Shown one piece after another: positions 44,006-55,194 of a stretch of 64,000 bases of DNA. Source of the stretch: Brachycybe producta (taxonomy: Eukaryota > Arthropoda > Diplopoda > Playtdesmida > Andrognathidae); NCBI GenBank assembly GCA_036925085.1, contig JAUPFP010000051.1, positions 372,001 to 436,000 of the forward strand. The letters are read 5' to 3'. How positions within the stretch are numbered: the stretch's first letter is position 1; every line of letters starts with the position of its first letter. A model generated the notes under the pieces. That model saw only the letters and a program-made list of their open reading frames with translations, did not search any database and had not been told where the DNA came from. The position numbers were made by a program, and so were the translations under genes.

Positions 44006-44575
44006 ATAAATAGTGTTAAAGGATTTCATTAAATAGCCTACATTACTGGATTGTGAGTGCCTTAGAGTTTGTTTTGTGAGTAAATATGCACCTCTACAAC
44101 TAAAAAATAGCATTGTTAAAGGAGCATCACTGGTGGCTACCAGCCACTTCAAACAGAAGCCTAAACACCACACAACTGATTAAAAATTCGAAAACCCCAT
44201 CCCGTAAATAAGTCTTCAGTGGCTAGGAGGGTCGAACCCTAAAACCTAATAGAAGCTATTCGGCTGGAAGGGGAAATTGCAGTACACCACTGTGATAGCT
44301 AGTAAGCTTACACAACTGCCAACTGGGAAAACTACAAAGAAAAACAAAGAATAGACTGAAGATAATGATCTTGGCCAGAGCAAAGTCTCTGGCTACCAGT
44401 CTTCCCAGAGTCCTACCAACTGCCAGGAGACCACCTGAGTATAGACGTATATACTCCATGATGATCTCCATAGCAAAAAGAGAGGCCTGGACAGGACACA
44501 TTATGGCAGCTCCACTATTTCCTAATGAAGCACTCACCATTTTGGTGATGAGTGCCAAACCAGGTTTTCACAAAT
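44006..44575. other. Spacer without recognised gene
   Basis: Short frames only. A minus-strand 100-codon frame at 44256-44558 has no recognisable motif. Confidence 0.4.
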
Positions 44576-45112
44576 TGTGGCAACCTGGTCTGCACAGTTT
44601 TCATTTTTTTTGATTGAGCAGACAAATTCCCTATGGTGGTCTGCCTGACAGCTACAGTACGGACGCCATTTTGGTGCCAGCAGACCTCTCACCATGAAGT
44701 CTATGGGTGAGAGGTCAGATGTGACCTCTGTCCCCTCCAGGTGGAGTTGCCTGGAGGTTTCCTGTGGCCTGGTCAGCCACAGGATCTGGGCAGTGTGTTG
44801 TAGGCAGCTCTTCTGACTAGACCTGTGGGTGGAGGTCTGGGTGACCTCCACTGTCCGGCGTATGGTCTTTGTTTGCCTTTTGGCGAGTGGGCCTTTTGTT
44901 TTATATTTTATATAACTCCCTTGGCTGGGTGAAGTTACCCAGTCAAGTTGTGTAAATACAATCATCATTGCCATCATCATCGTAAGTGTGCATTAAAACA
45001 TTTTTTATCAGCACTTATTTTGTGTCGTGTGTTTTCTTGGGGGTTTACCGCGGGAGGGTTGGTTGCCGGGTTTGGTTCAACAACAACGTCCTTTCCGACC
45101 TCTTTCGGCCGG
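44576..45112 (+). repeat. Solo or truncated LTR related to 9474-10281
   Basis: Begins TGTGGCAACCTGGTCTGC and follows the 9474 LTR through CCAGCAGACCTCTCACCAT, GGGTGAGAGGTC, the CCTCCAGGTGGAG hairpin and TGTGTCGTG. It fades after TTTCGGCCGG near 45108. No gag or pol flanks it. Confidence 0.75.
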
Positions 45113-47139
<2,027 letters not shown>

Positions 47140-47695
47140 TAGTGGGGTATCCCCGCATAAATGACAGGAGCAAAATTCAAGCTTAATTTTGCTACTAAAA
47201 TTATTTAACTATTTTATTCGAATACTTCAATTTATTGAAATACTTCAAAAGCACCTTACTATTGTTTGGGTTCTTGGATCAGGAAAACGCAACATAAAGT
47301 TGACCACGAAAAAAAAAACGGTTCATTTAAATTTAAATAAATTCCATTGTGCTTAAACGTTTTTGCCCTTGTTTGTATAGCATTATACACAGACAGCCAA
47401 TATACTGTACATAACATATATATACATGTACATATATGAGTGAGAAACGTGGAGGGGGGAAAAGGAGAGGGGAAACTGAAATTGAAATGAAAGGAGTAAA
47501 AAAATAAACAAACGACGCGCATGCGCACACCAGAGAAAATGAAAAGCTCATTTTCTCTATCAAATATAAAAAAACGGAGGGGGTAATAGTAGCAAAATTG
47601 AACTAGAATTTATCATTGGCAACTGTGCAAAGCATTAGAATTTCTTTTGCTCCGCCCTTTTATGAACGTATGAAACATGCTGAACACAACAATGG
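47140..47695. repeat. MITE-like repeat, copy 3
   Basis: Starts CTAGTGGGGTATCCCC, then ATGACAGGAGCAAAATTCA. It has the block ACGGTTCATTTAAATTTAAA, then GCGCATGCGCACACCAGAG and CAAATATAAAAAAACGG. It ends near CTCCGCCCTTTTATGAACGT. Order matches the other two copies. Confidence 0.6.
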
Positions 47696-47699
47696 TATC

Positions 47700-47717
47700 T
47701 ATGTATCTATGTATATG

Positions 47718-47788
<71 letters not shown>

Positions 47789-47878
47789 GTATATATATAT
47801 ACATATATGTATATATATATACATATATGTATATATATATATACATATATGTATATATATATATATATGTATATGTGT
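47700..47878. repeat. (TATATG/TATACA) microsatellite
   Basis: Alternating TA with interspersed TG and CA. It abuts an LTR start. The long Tyr/Ile frames over it are artefacts. Confidence 0.9.
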
Positions 47879-48245
47879 TGTAACACCCTGTAAATCGTGA
47901 TCCCGCCAAAACCATAGCCTGGGGGGTAAACAACTCTCAACCGTCCCTCCCTCCTCTCTGACTCACCTTTCTGACTCATGCCCAAGTGGCGGATTGATAC
48001 ATAAAGGACCATGGTCACTTGGACCTGGTTACACCTCGCAGGTGTACACAGGTCCAAGGTATAAAAGGACCATGTTCCTCTTTGTTCCTCAGTTCTTTCC
48101 TTTGCCTGTTTTTGCGATACATTCCAAATCATGGGCCTGAGGATTTCCAGTTAGTATATTACTATTCACCCTTGTATCTGTACTTCTTACAAGGAATGAA
48201 TAAAAGTGTTGTAACAAGAAGTAGCGTTGTCTCTATGTTTATGTA
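47879..48245 (+). repeat. LTR of a third gypsy-like family (solo)
   Basis: Begins TGTAACACCCTG. A promoter-like GGTATAAAAGGACC is at 48057-48070 and a polyadenylation-like AATGAATAAAAGTG at 48195-48208. The first 180 bases match, inverted, 51262-51435, which ends GGGTGTTACA. The right end is not fixed. Confidence 0.6.
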
Positions 48246-48560
48246 AATAACTTCTCTTCAGAGGCCGGAGGTTTCATAGGGCAGGAGCTATACGATTCTC
48301 AGCAGCTACAACATCTTCTCTAGTCGGAATACCGATGGAGAAGATGTATATCAGCATCAACCGGAAGAGAGAGAGATGGCCGCCACTCTCCTGCATCGAT
48401 TTCACCCCCATGCAGAAGAGTGACTACAATCTATCTCCATCCAGCTCTCTCTACAGCTCGGATCTTCTCTGTGCAGGTGTCATACTGCTCAGAGAAGAAA
48501 CGAAAAGTAGAAAATGTCATCTAAAGGTTGGTAATAAAATATTGGTTGATGTCAAAAGCT
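48246..48560. other. Spacer after the LTR, possible leader
   Basis: A plus-strand frame from 48335 runs into the microsatellite and is not credible past 48560. The first 70 codons have mixed composition but match nothing that I know. Confidence 0.3.
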
Positions 48561-48651
48561 CACAGTGTACACATATATGTGTATATATGTATATGTGTAT
48601 ATATGTATACATGTACACATATATACATACATATTATACATATATATGTAT

Positions 48652-48701
<50 letters not shown>

Positions 48702-49067
48702 ATATATGTATATGTGTATATATGTATATGTGCACACATATATATGTATATGTGCACACATATATATGTATATATGTACACATATATATGTGTATATATG
48801 TATATATGTACACATATATATGTGTACAAATATATATGTATATATGTATATATATATATACATACATATATATATATATACATACATATATATATATATA
48901 TATACACACATATATACACATATATACACATACATACATATGTATATATGTATACACGTATATATGTATACACGTATATACGTATAAACGTATATACGTA
49001 TATACATATATACATATATATATATATGTATACACACATATACACATATATATATATACATATACAC
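48561..49067. repeat. Long TATATG/TACACA microsatellite
   Basis: About 500 bases of TA-alternating units with CA, TG and CG variants. It splits the gag-protease remnant to its right from the LTR on its left. Confidence 0.92.
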
Positions 49068-49605
49068 GTGTGGGTGCCTAGTTAAACAGTCGTGGCGAGT
49101 CGTCCCACCACGGTGATCTGCAGGCCTCCCACCCTTTGAACGTCATTTACGATCAGCACAGGCTCGATCTCGAACTTGTGTTTTTGTGCAAGTGTGATTG
49201 TAATGACACTGCCCATAGCTCTGGTGTCTGCGAGCATTCGTATAACTTTTTCATTGATTGTGACGGCGATCCGGGGGTTCCTGTCCCTAGCATCATAATC
49301 GCCAACTTCCTGAGGTGAACAGCTGTTTGCCAGCTGGTCTTCATGAGTCTCTGGCAGGAGGAGTGGCCCTTCGGCGGTGGTTTGGTGCCTGGAGAAATGA
49401 CGGCCACCATTTTGTTCTCACGGCACCCTTCTTCTACCACAAATGTCGTAAGGACGTTGAGCGTGTCCTGCCAGGTGATCAGATCGTCCGATGTGCACAT
49501 ACGTTCGGGAGCTCAGTTGATCACATGAATCAGTACCATCTCAGAATCATCGGAACTGTTGTTGTAGGGTTTTTCATGAGGTGGTGCTGTGGCGGTCGGA
49601 GCTGC
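49068..49605 (-). pseudogene. pro: gypsy protease fragment, copy B
   Basis: DNA from 49068 (GTGTGGGTGCCTAG) to about 49605 matches 13970-14500 on the same strand, that is, the protease and preceding linker. Frames are broken. The protease DTGA has become disordered by shifts near 49210-49230. The left end is cut by the microsatellite. Confidence 0.7.
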
Positions 49606-49607
49606 TG

Positions 49608-50474
49608 CTAGGGGGATCTGACGAATTTGTCCCCTAGTCGGATGAGTATGAACTCAGTTCCGTTCTGCGTGATGTCGTCCGCCTCAGGCACTTTCTCCTT
49701 TGTGTCATATCCGGTCATCGGTTCTCCAAACTGCTTTATGGGGACCGTCTTCTTCGGCTGCCAGCACTCACAGAGAAAATGCCCCAACTTCCCACAATTG
49801 TAACACATTGACTTACTCTTGTTGAACGTGCGTATGGTGTCTTGTTGTATAGTGTCTTTAGAGTTGGCGGCTGCTGCCTGTTGCTCTTTGTCAGTCTTCG
49901 ATGCTCTTTTACTAGCATCTGGATCAGCTGCTGCTTTGGGTTCCATCTGCCATTTATTCAAGGAGTGCAAAACCACCTCCATACTGAGGACGGCATTCGC
50001 AAAGTCCTTGAGCGATGTCGTCGGTGCGTGATAGGCGGCGTTCTGGATGATTAGGTGCAGAGCACGGCGCAATTAACTAATGTGTCGCTGGCCGAGTGTC
50101 AAACTTCCAAATGAAGGCTTGTGTACTCTAGCCTTCCGTCTGGAGATCTCTGTATACTTCTTCTTTAAGATGGCTAGTTCGTTTGATTTTCCAAGCACGT
50201 TCACAATCTGCACTCTCAGCTCGGTCCAAGGTATACCTCGATATTCGTACATCAGTCTGCTCAGCCACATACGGGCAGCCCCAGTGAAGCACCTAGCGAG
50301 AAACTCCTCCTTGTGATGGTTGGTCCAGTCGTACAGGTGGGCCACTTCCTCGAATTCTTTTAGTAAGAGACCGAAACCTGTAAATCCATCAAATTTCTGG
50401 ATTGAGTCGGCTGGGTAGCGACCACTGTACTTATTGAAGTCTTCAACTAAGTTCTCTCTGGGGGCTGGTCGATA
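49608..50474 (-). pseudogene. gag: gypsy Gag fragment, copy B
   Basis: Frame 50345-50073 carries HLYDWTNHHKEE, CFTGAARMWLSRLMYEYRG and WTELRVQIV, matching copy A at 14529. Frame 50072-49608 has LKDFANAVLSMEVVL, a Lys/Ala-rich hinge and a zinc knuckle CYNCGKLGHFLCEC (C-x2-C-x4-H-x4-C). An LTR of another family is inserted at 50479 upstream of this part. Confidence 0.75.
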
Positions 50475-50478
50475 GATG

Positions 50479-51150
50479 TGTAACGACCCAACTTAGGTCT
50501 GCCACAAACCCCTGGTAAAACTTCCCCGTCTTACCACATCCCAGGCTCCTTCGGGGACCGGGATCGCAGCGTGGGCTGCCCTCTTGACGTTGTGTCCGGA
50601 TGGCGCCGGCCAACCGGAGCCTGTCTAGCTGAATATCGACGGTTGGATGCCCGCTAACCACGACGAGAACCTACGGTGACCGCCCAATGGGTCCACCGTA
50701 AACCAGCACGTGAAGTACCGGCCGACAGGACAAAAAACAAGCCGGAACAGAACGGTGGTGGTACGGTGGCTCCCAACCATGAACCATCTCCCCCTTGCAG
50801 ATACTTCCCCAAATAAATGGACCCACTTAATAAAAGAACAATCTCCTGGCTAATCCAGCCAGGAGAGCCCACAAACAAATGAAGAACAAAGAGATGAGTA
50901 AAGATGCAATTCATGATGAATGGTGGCCATCTTGGCCACCTGCTGAATTGGAGCAAAAACCAACACATGCACACAGCATCAGGGTCTCACACACTGTCCC
51001 TCCTTAATGGCTGCCTTGCCATTAAGTACCCCCAAAGGCTGCTCCACCTGGGAGTGGCAGTTTCCCTATCTGGAGTTTATGTCGTCTGCCGAGCTGGCTA
51101 TTATAGCAGCCTAGCAGACGACATCAGTATTTTAGGATTGCTCCTTCTCA
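50479..51150 (-). repeat. Solo LTR related to 11414-12190, inverted
   Basis: On the plus strand it opens TGTAACGACCCAAC, the inverse of the GGGTYGTTACA end. The GCTGCTCCACCTGGGAG hairpin-like word, the GTCGTCTGC words and GGTGGCCATCTTGGCCACC match the 11414 LTR. The other end is lost near 51150. It interrupts the gag of copy B. Confidence 0.7.
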
Positions 51151-51435
51151 CTCGTGGATGGCTCTGGATGAAAAGGACAGAGTCAGTGGCAAGTGAGGAA
51201 CTATGATGAGTGAAGAGAAGAGGTCCGTAGGTGGCGCTGGTGTGGCCACTTTCGGTGTGTTTCTGTGTACACCTACGAGGTGTAACCAGGTCCAAGTGAC
51301 CATGGTCCTAAGTGTATAAATCCGCCACTTTGATATGACTCAGACGTATGAGACAGAGAGGAGGGAGAGACAAGCCGGAGTGCTTTACCCCACAGGCTAT
51401 GGATTTGGCGGAAACGGGAGTTACTGGGTGTTACA
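51150..51435 (-). repeat. Composite: dispersed repeat plus LTR end (third family)
   Basis: 51160-51262 repeats 16570-16680. 51262-51435 is the inverted match of 47879-48060 and ends GGGTGTTACA, so on the minus strand it is an LTR start. Confidence 0.6.
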
Positions 51436-52575
51436 CATGGCTTAACTGGACCCAAAGGTTAAGTTGAAATATTCTGAAAATCGCTGACTATTGTTTCAAT
51501 ATTTAAACATATTAGAACAAATGATTCAATAAATTGAAAAGTTGAACATTACCACCATGATGATGTGATATACTGCCTCCATTCGCAATAACTTCATCAC
51601 GAGCAAGAGCCTAATACACATATATAAAAATCATTTACTGGTTATGATAAAAAAGTTTAATCATGTACATATAAATCAGAGAAAAGTCTGTTTATACCTC
51701 CGTTTTCACAATAAAAATTAATGGCAGTTACATAATCAAGGTCATAGTCATACCAGCCACATAAAAAAGAAGCTTGTGATGTCAAAGGAATAGACTAAAC
51801 ATTTACGTGTCATTTTTTGCCTGTTAAAAACGGGTAAAAAAAATTCAAGAATTCTTTTGTTTAAAGTTTTGAAAACGTCTGATATCTCTTATTAGATTAA
51901 ACGACACAACCCTAAATTTTTCATCAATCCCAGTGACATCGCCAGCTTTTTCTTAGGATGAGGCAGGTATAACTGCAGACAAGCTAAACATAAGACAGAT
52001 GTAGTAGTTAACTCCATTGTTTCCACTAGAAAATGAAGTGTTTAACTTTAACTGCATGTTATTTGTGTAGTGGAAATGAGGTATTATAATCATTCATTTT
52101 CGGTTTGCTATGAAGTTTCTAAAATGTCATGGTGTCAGTGGTTATTAGGAGGGAAAGCCATTCAAATAGACACTATATTATATTCTTCGAGATGCCCTCT
52201 CATGAAATGCAAAAGAAAGTTTGGCATTAAGGTAATTTTTGAATTTTTCTACAGTGTAATGACTTAAATTGTGAGACCCAAAATAATGAAAAAATGATGG
52301 CAATTATCTTTTTATATAGTAAGAAAAAACCAACAAGTTTGTTCGTTTCAAAACTATTAAATCAACTTCAGATCCAGTGTGGTACACAACTGAGGTACGT
52401 TGTGCCTTTCGCAAACAGCGGCAAATTCATTCCAAAATGAAAAATAATGACCATGTAGACAACCGATTGCAATTCAATTCTTCACGATCTCACATAAAAA
52501 GTCTCCTTAAGAAAGAACACTTCCCACTTTACAAATAATGTTTTGGGTAAAAACCACAAGTAATTTTGGAAGTAT
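51436..52575. other. AT-rich spacer, nothing identified
   Basis: A 65-codon plus-strand frame at 52070-52267 (CYEVSKMSWCQWLLGGKAIQ) is isolated and unrecognised. No repeats were noted. Confidence 0.35.
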
Positions 52576-52578
52576 ACA

Positions 52579-52692
52579 TTATTAAAAGTCTTGAGAAAAA
52601 TACAAACACCATATCATCTTTAAAAACACCTATCTCACCATTAGGTGTTTTTTTAAAGATGATATGGTGTTTGTATTTTTGTTAAGACTATT
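52579..52692. repeat. Long near-perfect inverted repeat (hairpin)
   Basis: The arms 52595-52632 and 52641-52680 are almost perfectly complementary and are separated by only 8 bases. Weaker pairing (AAGTCTT / AAGACTA) extends the stem outward to about 50 pairs. It could fold as a very stable RNA or be a fold-back insertion. Confidence 0.85.
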
Positions 52693-52799
52693 AACATACT
52701 TGGTGCATTCACCATGCACCACGAGCAAATTAGTCATTGCAAACACACTTAATGATTACAAAGTGTTTTTCACAAGGATGATAATAAACATCACGTAGA

Positions 52800-53060
52800 T
52801 TTATTATGTGCAAGTTTGCCACAAATAGTAATACACCCCAGTGGGATGCAGAAGCTGTTTAGCAACATGGATGTCAACAGGTCATCAAGTTCAGAAGAAA
52901 TCCCACCTAGATTATTGAAAAAATTGGCCACAGAAGTCAATTAATTCCTAAGTACCCTTTTCCAAACAACCCTAACTAGTGTAGTATTGCCATAAGCCTG
53001 GAAGCAGGAAACATTTGTTCTATTTATATATCTGATGACAAAGGTGTGCCAGTTAATTAC
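52800..53060 (+). pseudogene. Old LINE reverse transcriptase fragment (different family)
   Basis: Plus-strand frames read EEIPPRLLKKLATEV, FLSTLFQTTLTS, AWKQ, and DKGVPVNYR. These are the fingers region of CR1/Jockey-type reverse transcriptase. It has several lesions and stops exactly where the env-bearing element starts. Confidence 0.6.
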
Positions 53061-53533
53061 AGACAACTTCAGAGGAGCTCATCCGATTCCATCTTTGAAG
53101 GCTATCACCAACCTTAAAAGAAAAAAGCTATCCCACAAACTTTGCTGGTCACTGTTTTTTACCGGTCGCTTTAAGTTGGTTCCCATCTGGGTTCACCACA
53201 AGAAGCTGTACAGGTTCTATACAGTAGAACCGATAGTTAGTTGGGGACTTTTTACTTTTCAAAAATGTTCCTGCTTATGTGAGTGAAACAATAATTGTTT
53301 TTTTTTTGTCTTTTTTTTATATATTTGTTTTTTGTTAACTTAGGGTGATGGATATTTTTTTATGTTGTAAACTTTTAAATGGTGGTGGATGTTAAAATTG
53401 TTATGTTAAACCAATAAACCAAATTTAACAAAAAAAAGACTTGGCTAGTTTCTTGTCCCTAAACAGTATTCAGTGACTAAGCGAACCTCCCCAGTTAGCT
53501 ATCCTCATTTAAAGGAAAAAAATTTCGCTAACA
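53061..53533 (+). repeat. 5' LTR lacking U3 (R-U5 only)
   Basis: It aligns with 63369-63843 of the 3' LTR and not before. In the 3' copy a TATA-like AATAAAAAG lies about 27 bases before this point, so the 5' copy starts at the predicted transcription start. It ends GCTAACA. Confidence 0.82.
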
Positions 53534-53536
53534 AAA

Positions 53537-53554
53537 TGGCGTCGTGAACAGGAT
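53537..53554 (+). promoter_or_regulatory. Primer-binding site
   Basis: TGGCGTCGTGAACAGGAT, three bases after the LTR end. Its complement ends in CCA and looks like a tRNA-Ser 3' end (from memory). Confidence 0.75.
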
Positions 53555-53709
53555 ATTAAATCCAGGGGGTTCAAACAATTTTTGTTTTGATTTACTTTTA
53601 AAGGCCAAGTTCTTTCTTTTCCTATTTTTCTTTTCTATTTGTTGCATCTACTATTACAGACAAATTATATACTCAATTTCTTTTTATTCCTTTCTAAATC
53701 TGTACTGTT

Positions 53710-54054
53710 ATGAATACATCTGATCTTATACCATGCCCATGGAAAAAGGGTTGCTGCCTATTAAAACCAAGTAGTTATGGAAAACACTTTACAAAATGTC
53801 CACATAGTCCAAAAAATAACCCTTCTGCCTTTCCAGCCCCTGTTCTCCAAATAGATCCAAACAATCCACTATTTTACTTACCCTCCTCTACCAACCAAAT
53901 TGAGATACCCCTAACTAGTGTATCCCAAAACTTTCAATTACCAGACCAAAGTGAAGATTGGGAAGCCGAATGCTACTCACCCGAGGAACTTTTAATCCTA
54001 GAACAGAAAGGAAAAAAACACCCCGAAACCTTGGAGGTTTGTGAATTCCAATGA
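53710..54054 (+). CDS. ORF1: small protein with GTSF1-like zinc finger and EDWE motif
   Basis: 114 residues, intact. Residues 9-30 have the pattern C-x5-C-x10-H-x3-C (IPCPWKKGCC ... KHFTKC). The CHHC finger of U11-48K/GTSF1 proteins is C-x5-H-x9-H-x3-C, also beginning CP[YW] and ending K-C. Residues 82-85 are EDWE, near the end of a Pro/Asn-rich linker. GTSF1 has fingers first and a DEDWD-type Trp motif behind them, which contacts Piwi proteins. The same order is seen here with one finger. The ORF lies between the primer-binding site and gag, after an acceptor-like CTACTATTACAG. A role in blunting or diverting the piRNA pathway is inference. A plain nucleic-acid-binding knuckle is the alternative. 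Confidence 0.6.
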   Translation: MNTSDLIPCPWKKGCCLLKPSSYGKHFTKCPHSPKNNPSAFPAPVLQIDPNNPLFYLPSSTNQIEIPLTSVSQNFQLPDQSEDWEAECYSPEELLILEQKGKKHPETLEVCEFQ

Positions 54055-54206
54055 ATTAGCACGCCTAACAAGAACCGAGAAATTAAATTACATAAAAAAC
54101 ATAAACAAACGACCCAAAAATACTACTTCTAATTAATCTTTCTAAATCATTCTTTTGATAAACTCAACTCATACTTCCACATATTGTTACAAAAATCTCA
54201 GCAAAT

Positions 54207-54938
54207 ATGGCTACCTCCGATAGCAGCCAAGATGTCCAGAATCCTTTGCTCGGTTGTACTTCTCTCATACCAACTTTCTCTGGAGATGACAAGGGTCCAA
54301 CAGCCGAGGATCTTTTTCATCAAATCGAAGAAGTTGCTCATTTAGCCCGCTGGGATGAGGCTTTTCAAATAATAGTGTTTCGATCAAAATGTAGGGGATT
54401 GGCAGCTGAGTTTCTACGGGATCACCCTGAAGTTAAGGATATCACTTCCTTATCCACATTGAAAACTCTCATAATACAGCGCTTCCAGCCCTTAGAACCT
54501 CGTCATATTACCTTGCAAAAATTTTTTGAAATGAAACAATCAGCTAACCAGACAGCCATTGACTATATATCTAAGGTGAAAACTTTAGGTAGAGCAGTCA
54601 TTGATGGAAATGATCCCACCGCTGACCAATTAGCTACCCGAGACAGCATGATCCAGGCACAAATTATAAAAGGACTTCTTCCAAGAATCAAGCGGTTTGT
54701 CCTATCTAGGAATCCAAAAACACTAGATGAGACAATACAAGTTATTCTTGCAGAAGAAGAAAACGAAAAACTAACCCAAACAAAATACGTCATCAATAGT
54801 TTGGAAAATGAGAAAAGGGACCCCATCGAAGAGCTAACCAAAAAAATGAAAAGCTTAGAAGATGCTTTTTCTAAACATATTAGCAATGGAAAAAACTCAC
54901 CAAACTCCCAAACAACCCACAAAGGAAACAATGCATGA
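54207..54938 (+). CDS. gag: Gag (capsid)
   Basis: 243 residues. Retrotransposon-gag capsid features: IPTFSGDDKGPTAEDLFHQI, an ARWDEAFQIIVFRSKCRG helix pair, FEMKQSANQTAIDYISKVKT, IIKGLLPRIKRFVLS, and a C-terminal coiled coil rich in Glu/Lys. It would build the particle. There is no zinc knuckle in this frame; the nucleocapsid is in the +1 frame that overlaps its end. The start ATG (AATATGGCTACC) has a good context. Confidence 0.88.
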   Translation: MATSDSSQDVQNPLLGCTSLIPTFSGDDKGPTAEDLFHQIEEVAHLARWDEAFQIIVFRSKCRGLAAEFLRDHPEVKDITSLSTLKTLIIQRFQPLEPRHITLQKFFEMKQSANQTAIDYISKVKTLGRAVIDGNDPTADQLATRDSMIQAQIIKGLLPRIKRFVLSRNPKTLDETIQVILAEEENEKLTQTKYVINSLENEKRDPIEELTKKMKSLEDAFSKHISNGKNSPNSQTTHKGNNA

Positions 54939-55194
54939 ACAAAATATACGCTGCTTTAGATGCCAACAATTAGGTCATTTGGCAAATCAGTGTAAAATCT
55001 CAACCGAACGGAATACATTTCAAAAACAGCAACGATGTTTTCTTTGCAATAATGTGGGGCACAAAGCAAACGAGTGCCGGAGAAGAACTATTCCAAACCC
55101 TCAAATACAATGTCGATATTGCAAAAAGATTGGGCACTCTATCGAACAGTGTAGAATCAGACCTCCAACTAATCATCGTCATCCGGAAAACTAA
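54862..55194 (+). CDS. Nucleocapsid frame with three CCHC knuckles
   Basis: Three C-x2-C-x4-H-x4-C knuckles in a row: CFRCQQLGHLANQC, CFLCNNVGHKANEC, CRYCKKIGHSIEQC. It is +1 relative to gag and overlaps it by 77 bases. It must be reached by frameshifting, by splicing, or has been split off by an indel. It ends at TAA 55192-55194, directly after GGAAAAC, a possible -1 slip site into pol. The pol frame is open from 55173. Confidence 0.82.
   Translation: MLFLNILAMEKTHQTPKQPTKETMHEQNIRCFRCQQLGHLANQCKISTERNTFQKQQRCFLCNNVGHKANECRRRTIPNPQIQCRYCKKIGHSIEQCRIRPPTNHRHPEN

Noticed and set aside
47616-47933. Long Tyr/Ile-rich open frames on both strands
   Set aside because: They are translations of a TATATG/TACATA microsatellite with no real protein composition.
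48528-49085. Several overlapping 140-250-codon frames
   Set aside because: Same reason: alternating TA repeats lack stops in many frames.
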